DNA from: Byssothecium circinans
Lineage: Eukaryota > Ascomycota > Dothideomycetes > Pleosporales > Massarinaceae
Assembly (NCBI GenBank): GCA_010015675.1
Contig: ML976986.1
Coordinates: 345,671 to 409,670 of the forward strand
Length of the DNA stretch: 64,000 bases
Reading direction: 5' to 3'
The notes under the pieces were generated by a model. It ran no database searches, was not told the origin of the DNA, and saw only the letters and a list, made by a program, of their open reading frames with translations. A program made the translations under genes and the position numbers. The first letter of the stretch is position 1, and every line of letters starts with the position of its first letter. This document shows, piece after piece, positions 34,342-44,923 of this stretch.

Positions 34342-34846
34342 AATGATTGATAGTGATCATGCTGTACTTTTAAGTCACATGCAAACAATAGCTTGCACAA
34401 AAGCCAAGGCTTTGACTTGACTCTGGGTGCTTGTTGTTGCGTGCGTGTTTAGACAAAACGAGACAAGTACTGTTTGTGTAACTGACGCACAGCGAATGGT
34501 ACGTCGCAGTTCTGTAATGAATGTGATTTTGATGAGTTGATTCTCAACGAAGGTTCCAGAGAGTAATGCTCTATCAAGCTTACACGCGCGAACAATCTAC
34601 GGATGACGAATTCCCCACGCCAGTTCCGCGACCCAAATATACATACACAAGGAAGAGACGACTTGTTTGAGCGATTCAAAGCTCAACTAGAGTTTTGGGA
34701 TTTGTATGCGTACCCAACTACCTAATTCTTACAGATCAGCACCCAGCAGCCTACGAAAGCCAGCATACCACGCACTAACGAGGATTGCTATCCAAAAAAT
34801 CACAGAAACCTCCTCCAACACATCAAACAATGGCACCCACCACACC
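34342..34846. other. Intergenic, 505 bp
   Basis: Promoter region of the acidic-protein gene on the left. AT-rich, with nothing else seen. Confidence 0.4.
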
Positions 34847-35996
34847 TCAAGGATTCATTAGCCGCAATTTCCCACCATCCTCATCGCTACTCAAGCTCAC
34901 CACAATGGTGCTGTCCGCATCTGAGCTATCGGGGCCGCCCTCAATGGTAGCAGGCATGAACTGCTTCTCCTTTCCAGCTTTGCCCTTATTGCTTGAGCTT
35001 AACATCTCGTACAATATCTTCTGCTCTTCTATCTGTTCCGGCGTCAAATCGGCCACATCGAAACCATCTGCCACCCTTTCTCTTGCTTGCACCGCCCTAT
35101 TCCATGACTGCTTGTCCCGTCTCTCAGTTTTATACATCGCCCACATCGCTGCCAATATCACTTCATCCTGCCGGTAGTATGCCTTGAAGTTTTGGGATGA
35201 GGTGACTTTCTGATTGTGTAGAGGCGGAGCATCATTCAAAGCGGCTTTCGAATAGATGGATGGTGGTGGAGTTGGAGAAGGAACTCGGCCCTCGCGATCC
35301 GTCGATTGTCTTTTCTTCTTTCTAGCCGCGAGCCTATCCCTCACTCTTTTCATAATTTCGTCATCAGTGGGATCTGAGCCCATGGGTTCTATAGCCGTAC
35401 GGCCATCGTTGAATCGGGCTCTAAGACCGCTGGGCAAGCGTACCTAGGTAGCACGTACAACGTCAGCAAAGCTCGTCTAAGAGGGTGTCAACATACGTCA
35501 TCCTATGACGGTAGAATACGAGCTCTTTGAGCCGCCTGATTGTCGACCCGGCGTTTGTGACCGGATGTTTACGTACCCATTCATCGTACTTTTTCGCGTA
35601 TGTGATAGCGTTCTTGAGCTTGGCTAGGAGACCTTCTTCCGCCTGTCGGGGGCACTTTGCTTGATGGGATCGGCTTGAGGCGAGACGCTCTTGTCGATTT
35701 CTATGGGATTCTTCGGCATCGTAGCCCTTAGGAGTGGGGATATCGAATACGTAGAGATCTTCGTTGTCATTCTCGTGGCTGGGAGTAGGCTTGGATGCGT
35801 TGGTCTTAATTGTTTCAATACGATTAGGTCGAGCGACTTCTTCGGAGGCGCTCTTTTCGGATGGGGGTTCGGACGTGTGATCGAGCTCGTCACTGAGTTC
35901 GGAACTGTCGACCTTCTCGAACTCTTCATCCGACAGCCCGACAAGAGGGTTCTCGGCAGAATTTCCAATCGAACCAAAGCTGGCCATAATGATCAT
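34847..35996 (-). CDS. Unknown fungal protein, intron position ambiguous
   Basis: Two open stretches on the minus strand, 35996 to about 35,493 and about 35,443 to 34847, join to about 360 residues. With the canonical GTATGT donor (exon 1 ends 35497) the frame is kept only if the acceptor is the CCCAG ending at 35430 (exon 2 from 35429). With the nearer CTAG acceptor (exon 2 from 35443) a poor GTTGAC donor is needed, which would retain RLPSGLRARF. Exon 1 is acidic, then carries a helical basic stretch (AKLKNAITYAKKYDEWVRKH). Exon 2 is helical with AAMWAMYKTERRDKQSWNRA and ends in an acidic, Ser-rich tail with a SUMO-interacting-like VVSLSSDED. No family name can be given. Confidence 0.6.
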
Positions 35997-36808
35997 GAAA
36001 GTTCCGCTGACTGCGCAATGCTGGCCAGGCAGAGGTCAAAGTGAGTGGGAAAAGCAGACTATCTGTGACGCTGAAAAGGGCAGCTGCATCGGTATACAAC
36101 AGCAGTCGACGCGTTAGCTGCGGCGATAAAAGAATATGAAGAATGGAATGATCCGTGTGTGAAGGGCAGTTGTGGAGCTGAACATATCGGTCGACAGTGC
36201 GTTACGAAAGAGTTAACAAGCACAGGGATTTTGGGACGGATGGATGTAGAGGCCGTTCTTTCTGCAAGTCACCTGGGTCAACTTCTAAGACGTGGCTTCC
36301 TGAGGCCCCATACCTGAAGCTTAGCTTCATAGACGCATTCCAAAATTAAAGCAGAAAGGTGTGAGAACGCATCTGGAGGTAAAGCGTCGCAAAAGTGTCT
36401 TCACCAACTTCCCAACAAAAGACCTGACGTATATCAAAGGATTTCATCAGCATTGGAGAATCATGTGATCTATATGAGAGGCCACTTAGATGAGCCTCCT
36501 CGCCCAGCACGTCACCGTCGGTTGTCATCGTTCCCATGCCAGCAGTGTCACACCCATGGCCAGTATCCCGGGATGGAACTGTGCCAAAGTGACGCCTTTG
36601 CCGGGCTATGTTCGCAAAACGCCGATTTCAGCCCGTTGGGGTGTTCTCTTATTATACAATTATGCATGAAGGCCTGATAATGCCCTCAACCCTGGACTGC
36701 TGGAGGTGTTCAAAAATCGAAACCTTTTCTTTCAACGGCTCAGAATGAAAGCCCTCTCCATGCCGTACGTCTGGAGTCTCTTGACCGAGCTTGGAGGACC
36801 ACACACGC
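35997..36808. other. Intergenic, 812 bp
   Basis: Promoter region of the gene at 34847-35996 and 3' flank of the gene at 36809. Small frames at 36346-36677 are not protein-like. Nothing else seen. Confidence 0.4.
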
Positions 36809-37835
36809 TTAGGCAGCATGACTTCCCCGGCCCACAACACCGTCGTTCTCGTCATCAGCGCAGCGGTCGAAGGCCTGCACTAGCGTGTCGAGTTGGTCTT
36901 TCGGCATCGCCATAAGCTGTGTGAGGGTAAACCCAGCAGTGCGTGTTAGGCGACGCATCTGCGAAGCTCGAGCCACATATTGACCCTTATGAACCGTACA
37001 CAGGATGCGGTGCTTCTCATTGAAAGCCTTGGCTCCCATTGAGAGCAACTCCAGTTCTGTAGAAGCTACGAGCCCAATTTCCTTCTCCATCCTCATTATG
37101 TCTCCTGCCTTAATGTACCGGAAATAGTCATTCTCATCTTCACTGTGGATTGTTGTCGTAGTATTGAGACTAGTTGGAGATTTTCGATCAAGTGAAGCCC
37201 ACGAGACAGTCTCTGAGCATAGACCTGAAGTTTGAGGAGCCGACGCTGGCTGTGTGGACGTTCTCGGTGTTGGTTTTGGCTTCCTCATATGAGGAGGAAT
37301 GTATGCGTCGGGAGGAGCTGCAGCGCCTCCATTGCCGTTAATAGCCAAAGCTGGAGCCGTCGCAGCTCGGGGAGGACCAGATACGCGCGGGACCGGGGCA
37401 GGCCAGGCACCTAAACCGGTCACAGGAGCAGGAGTAGTAGCAGAAGGGCTGAAGCCGTTTTTCTCCGGTTGGTTTGCCAATTTCATGCGCTGCTGCAGAG
37501 CTTGACGCTTCCGAGCAGATCGAGCAGCTTCAGTCTCAGCGTCGCGACTGAACCGGGGATCTTGTACTCCGCCGGGGGCAGGCACGCTATCAGCCGACGG
37601 TTGCCAGTTCTCTAAACCCTTCGGGAGATCGGGAAACCCGGTAGCGGCGCTGAAGTCAATGGCGGGGGCTGTTAGAGAAGTTAGCAGGTGCTTCGACCTC
37701 TTTGGGACGTATAGCCTGGTGTCAAAACCCTCGCGCTTTGCAATGAGGTTGTGGTTTTCCTAAGCCCTCGACTGCTTTGTCTATGGCGAGCGAAGCCGTC
37801 GAGGCATACAGCTTACCTTTTGCGAAGCTTGGCAT
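36809..37835 (-). CDS. Conserved fungal protein of unknown function
   Basis: Exon 1 37835-37817 encodes MPSFAK; after a 148-nt intron (GTAAGC donor, CTAACAG acceptor) exon 2 37668-36809 continues in frame, 292 residues in all. Residues 1-45 are an N-terminal segment with GFPDLPKGLENWQ, then an Arg/Lys/Gln helix. Residues 85-150 are Ala/Pro-rich with YIPPHMRKP, a motif of the kind seen in RNA-associated or eIF4-binding proteins. The C-terminal 120 residues are compact and helical (YFRYIKAGDIMRMEKEIGLV ... QMRRLTRTAGFTLTQLMAM) and probably form a domain. I do not recognise the family. Confidence 0.7.
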
Positions 37836-38310
37836 GATGGGCGTTCGTGATTGAAATGCGTGGGTGCGGGAGCAGAAAGCGTTGGTAATAGGAACTGTGG
37901 ACTGGTGTTGTGTTGTGAGGCAAGTGGCAACCTCGTGAGTAAGCTGAGATCGAGGTGCAACTGCTTTGTCAGGATTAGGGAAAGCACAGCAAACGTCCGT
38001 AATCGACGAATGTTCGATCTTGTCTGGTTCGAGAAGGCGTGGGCAGTGCTTGCGAGAATGCACGGGCGAAGAAACAAAGAGGGAGGATCTGAAGCTGAAG
38101 AGCAAAGAGGAAGATGGGTAGAGAAAGGGATCCTCGAGTGCGGAAAGGTGGTGAACGAAAGGAACAGAGAGTGAACTTTTATAACATAGAGGGACAGACA
38201 CGTGCGGTGAAGATAAGTAAGAGAAAAAGCATATTACAAGTGATACAAGACAAATAAGGCATCCACCTGATGTCGACACTCTCCACCTTTACCCACAAGC
38301 AACAAGTTGC
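37836..38310. promoter_or_regulatory. Upstream region of the gene at 36809-37835
   Basis: A 475-bp spacer with a CACGTG site at 38199-38204. It also holds the 3' flank of the GPI-protein gene. A long shadow frame here (37722-38279) is Ser/Pro/Leu-rich noise. Confidence 0.4.
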
Positions 38311-38868
38311 TCACAACAGGAACCATCTAGCACCACCAAAAGCAGCAGCACCCCAAATCATCACCAACACACCCGCCATGCTTCCGAACCCTTTCTGCCC
38401 ACCTAGCGTAACCGCAGCACTCCCACTCCCACTACCACTCCCACTTCCCGTAGCAGCCGTCCCCGTCGGCGCACTTCCAAACCCTGCATTCTTTGTCGCA
38501 CTGGAGAACTTGCTCTGTAGAGTTGACAACGCCGCGATAGGATCCTTGTACGGGATAGCAACCTCGGTGCCCTTAAGAAAACCAGCAGTGGCAGTGGGGT
38601 CTTTGCACACTGGGACCTCGTAGAGTGTGCCGGCACAGGTAGTGGTGGAGCGGCAGCAGAAGCCGTCACTGCACTCGACGTAGTTCTTGCCGCAGTAGAG
38701 TTCAGGGTCGTTGGTGCTTTGACGCGGAAAAAGGTCTGAGGAGAAGCTAACGGTACGCTTGTATTGCTTTGCGTAGGAGAGGCCGAGCGGGAGGGTTTTA
38801 GGCTCGACAAGAGGCTCGGCGAGAGCTGCGAGGGGGAGCAAGAATGAGAGTAGTGTTGCAATGTACAT
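38311..38868 (-). CDS. Small cysteine-containing GPI-anchored surface protein
   Basis: Intronless, 185 residues. A signal peptide ends near residue 17 (FLLPLAALA). A mature segment with a dibasic site (YKRTV) and an LFPRQ processing-like site precedes a compact Cys-rich unit, residues about 58-88, with YCGKNYVECSDGFCCRS and VCKDP, six cysteines in all. A Gly/Ser repeat linker (about 145-155) leads to a hydrophobic C-terminal tail (SMAGVLVMIWGAAAFGG) without following charge except one Arg, as in GPI-attachment signals. Expected on the plasma membrane or cell wall; role unknown. Confidence 0.8.
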   Translation of the reverse strand: MYIATLLSFLLPLAALAEPLVEPKTLPLGLSYAKQYKRTVSFSSDLFPRQSTNDPELYCGKNYVECSDGFCCRSTTTCAGTLYEVPVCKDPTATAGFLKGTEVAIPYKDPIAALSTLQSKFSSATKNAGFGSAPTGTAATGSGSGSGSGSAAVTLGGQKGFGSMAGVLVMIWGAAAFGGARWFLL

Positions 38869-40971
38869 GTTGATGATGATGTAGATTGAGAAATAAAACT
38901 GTGAAAGATTGTAACCAGATTCAAAGCAAGATGTCGAGAGAGTGACTGAAGGAGACGAATGAGGGGGATGTGTTTGGAGCCTTTATAGTTGTGCCACCAA
39001 GGCCTTTCCTGATTGAACATCGGAATCTCAGCATACGAAACGTCCATAAAGGCGACGCCATTTTTCGCCCTCTTCGTATATTCGTTTCAATTTCTCCAAA
39101 AAAGCGATGTGCCCTCAGCTTAATCCCTGCCGTTATCTTTTCGGGCCCGAGCTTTCCTTTCCTCGAGCCAATTTCACCGGGTGCACCAATCAGCTCCGGG
39201 AAAAGCGGCCCTCGACAGTGGTTCGCAATGCGAAAAAGGGTTGTTATGTTCGACTCTGACGGTGGATACGGGAAGGGAGACAGGCTTGAGGTAAAAGCCT
39301 TGGCAGACGTTGGTAAGATTCATTGGAAAGCGAAGAAAGCGAGCGTCTCGTTTGGTGATACGAGCTTGGCAACGCAAGGCTGCAGAGGCACAGCCAAATC
39401 TGCGGGATTGAGAGGGTAATACCGATCTTTGAAGCTGTAGCGTTGTGGTCTCGGGTCATCTTTCTACCGCATTTTAGCATCAAGCACGAACTGTCCATTA
39501 AGAATGCCCAGATATGTCTGGAGTTCAAGAGATAATCCAACGCATTTGTGACGCATACTGCCCTTGTGCAGATGCTTAGTATCGACAGGTTTGAAGTCAC
39601 TAGCAAGGCATTAGCAATTTATGCTTCGGCTCACAATTTTAGAGCAGCAATTACGTCTAACCCGCCTGAGAATTTGATGTACCAGATCCAGGTAGCACAG
39701 ACAAATATAGATCATGCTTACGCAGTAACCGCGAAGTTAACTTTTGAAGAGTTCGAGACTAGAGTTACGAAAGAGTTATTCTCGTATGTGGATGAAGCTT
39801 GAGAAACCTTCCAAGTGACCCTCTTAAGTTATGATCGTGGCTGGACTTGCGCCGAACCCTTTGCTTTAATTGGTAATGGTTTACCAAAAGCAGAATTCAG
39901 GGCTTCAACCCTTCGGGTGCATGATTTCTCTTGCGGATTGGTGACATTTGGGTGGAATAGGCTGGACTGTTGTATCCGAGAAGGATGTATCCGTGTTCCG
40001 AAAGTCTGTTGCAGTACGGCAAAGCTCCAGAAGCCTCCATATTGCACAAGACTTGAGTGTGAAGTGCTCGTCTTATAACGTCCGAAAGCCTTTCGCCGCA
40101 CGCTACGTGTCATTATTTCCCTGATAAATGTAATTATAAGACTTTCATGAATACGGTGCGGCCTTATGTTTGAAGTAGTTTCTGAACCATTAACGTTTGA
40201 AGGAACTCGTTTTGAGGGATGGAGATGGTTTAGGGGATGCGGACGGTAAGTGCCACGACGCGGCCAGCCCAAATCCCCGTTGCTAGCGGCTTGGCGAGAG
40301 CGCATCATTCCATGTCAAGCCCTGTAGGTTTCCTCGCGCTCAGCGGATCACATAACGTTAAATTGTTGAAGTCGCGAGATCTCATCTTTGATCACCCCAT
40401 GTCATCAAGGGCCTGTTTCTGGCAAAAGATCGAGTCAGCAAGTCGATGCGTTTGAGCTATTCTGCTACTTCTGCTATTGTGTCACCTGATGATTCACTGC
40501 CCGGGCCCTCCCAAGGTCATACACATGGACCTTTTTTCTCTTCCTCTCGACGGCGTCTGGAGGTCATGTGTGAGCGTCAACGTCTTTCCATAGCCTTCTG
40601 AACTTTTCACGGCTGGGTGAACAGCTGCTGAGGCGTCGGAATGAGTGGAATGCCTGCATAAATGGGTACAAAGGTAGCTAAGGTTGACATATCTGGACAT
40701 CGAGGGCTTCACATGCGCAGGGCTCCTATCGGTCACGTGCGATTACTCTAGCGCGCAGGCACTCAACAGTTAGTTGCTGCTTCCCAAATCTTCTTGCACT
40801 CCGCGCGTTTGTCAATCGCAATTAGATCTCTTTTCTCAACGCGTGCCTTTCTACATTCACTAGCTGGCGGCTTCGCTCGCCCAAAACCGCAGCAACGCAA
40901 CGGTGCAAACTTGCCCCTTCAGCCAAATTCTTTGCTCACGCCTGGGCGTTTCTACGGCGGCAAACGTTAAG
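38869..40971. other. Gene-poor 2.1-kb stretch
   Basis: Holds the promoter of the GPI-protein gene on the left and of the DUF7730-like gene on the right. Between about 39,540 and 40,160 the sequence is AT-richer. Apart from the small ORF listed separately, nothing with coding character or repeat structure was seen. Confidence 0.4.
39572..39802 (+). CDS. Isolated 76-residue ORF or gene remnant
   Basis: From an ATG at 39572 to TGA at 39800-39802. The product (MLSIDRFEVTSKALAIYASA..., then VAQTNIDHAYAVTAKLTFEE) is evenly mixed in residue types and predicted helical, unlike most chance frames around it. No partner exon, domain or signal peptide was found. It may be a small gene, a terminal exon or a relic. 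Confidence 0.25.
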   Translation: MLSIDRFEVTSKALAIYASAHNFRAAITSNPPENLMYQIQVAQTNIDHAYAVTAKLTFEEFETRVTKELFSYVDEA

Positions 40972-42102
40972 ATGGGCAAGCGTGTCTATTCTCGGTTTAC
41001 AAATAAGAAGTCCATACCTTCTGAGCCTTCCAACCAGAAACAACGCAAGTACAACGTAGACACACCAAAGGCACCTTCACACCAAACACCATCATCCGAA
41101 AACACCGCTCGTTCCAAGCGGCGGTCAAAACATTTCAACGGGCCCGTATCACTACCTTTTGACATCATGGACATGGAGGAAGCAGCAACGCCGGACCACA
41201 AACAGCCAAGGAGGGAGTCGAGCGACCTTTCATCGCAACAATCCAACAAGATGGATGTGAATGAGGCTCCCGCCGATGGCGCAAGTTTGAGCGAGGCCGA
41301 AAAGATCCGGGTGGCGAAGCTGGCAAGTCGGGCGTTCAACAGGAGGGAGTACCGAGATTTCCTAAAACCGGCTCCTGTCGAGACCGTGGACGGCAACATC
41401 ATCAATGCGACATCCAGACAAGCCACCTTGTAAGTTTCATTCGCCACACTCTTATGGTAGCCTATGACTAACTAGCCCTGCAGATGGTCTCAAAATCAGG
41501 CCCAATCCTGTCTTCTCACCCTACCATACAATGTTCGAATGCGGATCTACAAACTGCTCTTCGGAAATAAGACCATCGTGATCGACTTCCAGACATATCA
41601 TTTGGAGGGGAACATGGACAATGAGACCGCTGCACGCGTTCGACCCATTTTCAAATACACCCGTACCGCCCTCGATTACTCAAGCAGCAGACCTGTCCGA
41701 CGCCTGCCAAAGAACATGCAATCCGCAGGGATAACTCTTCTCAACCGAGTCTGTCGTCAACTATGGATCGAGACAAATGACCAGCCTTTCATAGATAACC
41801 GCGTCGCCTTTACAAGCCACAACATCATGTTCAACTATATATTCATGGAGAAGCGGCTAAAGTCCCACCAGCTCGCAGCAATCACCATAATATACGTCGC
41901 AGAGTTTCTACCAGGCCTGGCCGTTCTACGTATGATGCCCAACCTCAAGCGCGTTGAGCTTGGAGGCGCAGGGGCCCACGAGGACGGGTTGTACTGGGTG
42001 GAGAGATACGGCGAGAATCCAACCCTACGAAAGGCTGCAACGTATCTGCAAAGAGGCTACAATGGGCCGCGGAGTGGCATTCCTGGCGGAGATATCTTTT
42101 GA
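40972..42102 (+). CDS. DUF7730/F-box-like fungal protein of unknown function
   Basis: Exons 40972-41429 and 41484-42102 give 358 residues. The first 130 residues are basic and disordered (MGKRVYSRFTNKKS, KRRSKHF). After a helical segment with AKLASRAFNRREYRDF comes LLTLPYNVRMRIYKLLFGN (near residue 165), the hallmark opening of the large filamentous-fungal family of DUF7730/2EXR-like proteins, in which an F-box-like helix pair starts a larger domain. Further family-like blocks are GITLLNRVCRQLWIETN and IYVAEFLPGL. The ATG at 40972 is used; upstream codons in frame lack ATG. These proteins are abundant and variable in Dothideomycetes; no role is known. Confidence 0.75.
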
Positions 42103-42209
42103 ATTACATGTACACTTGCACAGAGTATGGCATGTACGGGCATACTGGACTGACACAAGGTCGAGAGTCAACCGTCCTTGCTTTAGCGAGCATAAACTGC
42201 TTAGGTGTA

Positions 42210-42610
42210 TAGGGTGAAGAAGATGCATTCAATAGCAGTTGCCGTCCCCATTGCCGGTTCATTTGCTGTATACGCCTCAAGATCATTGAACCTGCCCGGG
42301 GTTTCGCCATGGCTTGGAACTATGTCCTGGCATGGTTCGTCACCCTGCCACTCGAGATTGTTGCTGCTTCCATCACTCTTTCATCCCGGGAGGGCGCGCG
42401 AAGTATCAATCCTGCTAGTTCGATCACAGTCTTCGTGTTCGTCATCGTCTCGATCAATTTGTTTGGTATGCCAGCGTATGGCGGGCCGAGTTCGTCTTTT
42501 CTGCCATCAAGATCCTCGCTGTCATCGGCTTCATCATCCTTGGAATCATTATCGATACCGGAAGTGTACCTGGCCAGCCTTATATTAGTTGGATCTGCCT
42601 AGGATTCTGG
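42210..42610 (+). pseudogene. Amino-acid permease relic (AAT family), frameshifted and truncated
   Basis: Three consecutive reading frames each encode a piece of one yeast-type amino-acid permease, in the correct order. Frame one: AVAVPIAGSFAVYASRSLN (about 42,233-42,294). Frame two: FAMAWNYVLAWFVTLPLEI through INLFGM (about 42,300-42,470). Frame three: AEFVFSAIKILAVIGFIILG through YISWICLGFW (about 42,487-42,612). These correspond to transmembrane helices 3 to 5 of the family. At least two frameshifts separate them, and the N-terminal and C-terminal parts are missing. This is a decayed fragment, not an intron structure: the joins lack splice sites. Confidence 0.75.
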
Positions 42611-43414
42611 CCGAGGAGAGAGCAGAACAAGCGCAGTGGCCTGAGTGGAAGAAAATCTACAAGGTCCTTTGCTAGGTCTGTATGTGTTAGGGGAGGCTTG
42701 GGCGGGAAGAAAAGGTTACGGGAAAGAAGTCATGCGTCCAGGCGCTGTGGGGTTACTCGCTGAGAATATGTATCTCCCATGGTCCTGTCTTGTCCGTATT
42801 TACGATCATCGTTACTCAATTTCTGTTCACATGGCTGCATTTTCCTGATGAAGTTCTAGTTCCTCGCGCGATACTTAGTAACTTTAAACGAATACTCGCC
42901 AAATCTCGCAATGCCCATTATACGCTGCCGAATCATATCATTTATCTGTGTCTATATCTACCGCTTACGCCGCATAATATCCCGTCCGTGTATAGTTAGC
43001 TATCTTAGCAACGTGACTACGCTGATTCTTCGGCCTATAAATGCGAACCTCTCCTCCCTACCAATTAACAAAGCATAGCTCACCAAAAGCGAGCAATCTC
43101 CTATGTTAGCCCAATTTTATTGATAAGCGGCACAAATGATTGGTCCGCGGTGTGGTCACTCGCTGCTGGGACGTACGACAACATGCCCTGTCTTGTATCA
43201 CTAATAGCACAAACGTGACGCCCATGCATTGGCTGCACGCCCGTTTGGTGATGTTAGTGCAATTTCGGCTGCTTGTTTGATAGTGTTACTGCACGACGTT
43301 GCCCTACGTCTTATGAGAGCCGCTTCTTTGACCTCTTCCCCTCACCTTGCGGCTTTGACTGTGTGCTAAGGTATTCCGAGACGTTAAAGAGCTGGGCGCT
43401 TTAGTTTCTACACC
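42611..43414. other. Intergenic, 804 bp
   Basis: Follows the permease relic. A frame near 42,627-42,683 reads AQWPEWKKIYKVL and another near 42,790 is hydrophobic, so further decayed coding sequence is possible, but neither aligns with the permease to my eye. The rest is AT-rich. Confidence 0.35.
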
Positions 43415-44680
43415 ATGTCGCCTTACGATCAGAAGAGAGGGAGGGTGCCTATCAACCCGGGCTGCCCGACGGGCAGTACGTGGTAAGTGCTGTTGAATAC
43501 CTCCTACGCTTTATCTTTGCTTGTCCTAGATGGTTGATATCCTCCTCATTCCAAAGGTTTGCATGTGGCTCTGGAAACCAATTCTTAGGATGCTGCAACG
43601 CCTTCAATTTCTCCTGCAATTCCAACCAACCGTGCGACCAAGAAAATGTCCGACCAGCGACCTTCAATCCAGCTGCGTACGGCACTTTTCCTAACGGGAG
43701 CTGCTACTCCGGCCAATTCTACCAGGTACGAATGGTATCCTCAAACGGATGTATATGAATGATCTCGCGCTGACAGTCCTGATGCTCCAGTGTGCTAAAG
43801 AGCAGACGTTTCTGGGATGCTGCAAGTCCAATCCTTGCCAGTAACATTCAAACTGTCCTGATGGAGATCTGACTGGACCTTTTCTCGACGTGGATAAGCC
43901 TGAACAGATGGACGCCTATAACCTTACGATGACAAGTTCGACGACTGCGTCGACAAGCTCGACAGCTACTTCGATAAGCTTGACGACTACTTCGGCAAAG
44001 TCTACATCGACAAGCTCCGTGGATACTCTGAAAAGCTCTACGATTGCTTCAACAACTGCTTCGAGCACGAAGGGATTAGAACCCACAGCGTCGGTCGCAG
44101 CAACACAGCAATCCCAAGACCACAAAAGCAACACTGCAGCAATAGCAGGCGGCGTGGCTGGTGGAGCTGCCGGTCTTGCCTTCCTCGTCGGCATACTCAT
44201 ATACTTCGCCTTACGGAACAAGAAGTCTCGCGATGCACACCAAGCCCGGTTCGAGAATCAACAAGTAAATCGAATGAGTGGGCATCCAGGCACAGGCAAT
44301 TCGCCGTTCATGCAAGGTACTGAATCCCGCACAGATCTGATCCCTCCCTCCCCTTCCAAAAAGCACCCGCTAACGCAAATACTACAGCACCACCACCAAC
44401 GTTCAGCAACTCTGACACCAAAGCCGTCCACAGTCCCGATTCATACGTTCATCACCACACCGCACCAGCCGGTGATGCAAGTGTCGAACTCCCCGGCGAC
44501 TCTTCGGTCTCGCCTCAGAGTACGTGGAACTCACCGACGGCACATCACAATAGGTATTCTGAGCTTTCCGCCGACACTGTCGTGAAACCGACTCCCAGTA
44601 CTGCATTTGTAAGCCCGACGATGTCGGATGGGAGTTCACCGAAACTGGAGTGGAGGACACATCCGTGGCAGCAGCAGTAG
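43415..44680 (+). pseudogene. Cys-rich single-pass membrane protein interrupted by in-frame TAA
   Basis: Exons 43415-43482, 43557-43725, 43791-44316 and 44388-44680 join in frame to 352 codons, but codon TAA at 43842-43844 lies inside exon 3. Before it are two copies of a Cys motif, FLGCCNAFNFSC and FLGCCKSNPC, known from fungal surface proteins with GCC-x-NPC units; after it the same module continues (NCPDGDLTGPF). Then comes a Ser/Thr-rich stalk (about 43,930-44,080), one membrane helix (AAIAGGVAGGAAGLAFLVGI...) with a basic stop, and a cytosolic Pro/Ser tail ending WQQQ. No N-terminal signal peptide is visible. If the TAA is used, only a 96-residue Cys-rich piece is made. Either a recent pseudogene, a sequencing error or readthrough. 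Confidence 0.65.
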
Positions 44681-44923
44681 CAAAATATGGGGCAAGGGCT
44701 AGGCGTGCAGAGTGAAGGTATAGAGAGGGTGGAGATGGAGGGTGATCCGTTGCGAGTGCGTCAGGGGTGAGGTGTCTAGAGGAGTCTGAAGTTGCTCTTA
44801 AGGATTCTGGGTATACTGTGGAATGGTTTTGTTTGTTGCAAACTTATACCATGGTCATTACATGAGATCAGTCTGATCCTGAGAGTTGGTCCTCACATGC
44901 TTTCTTGCTGACGTCTTCATCAA

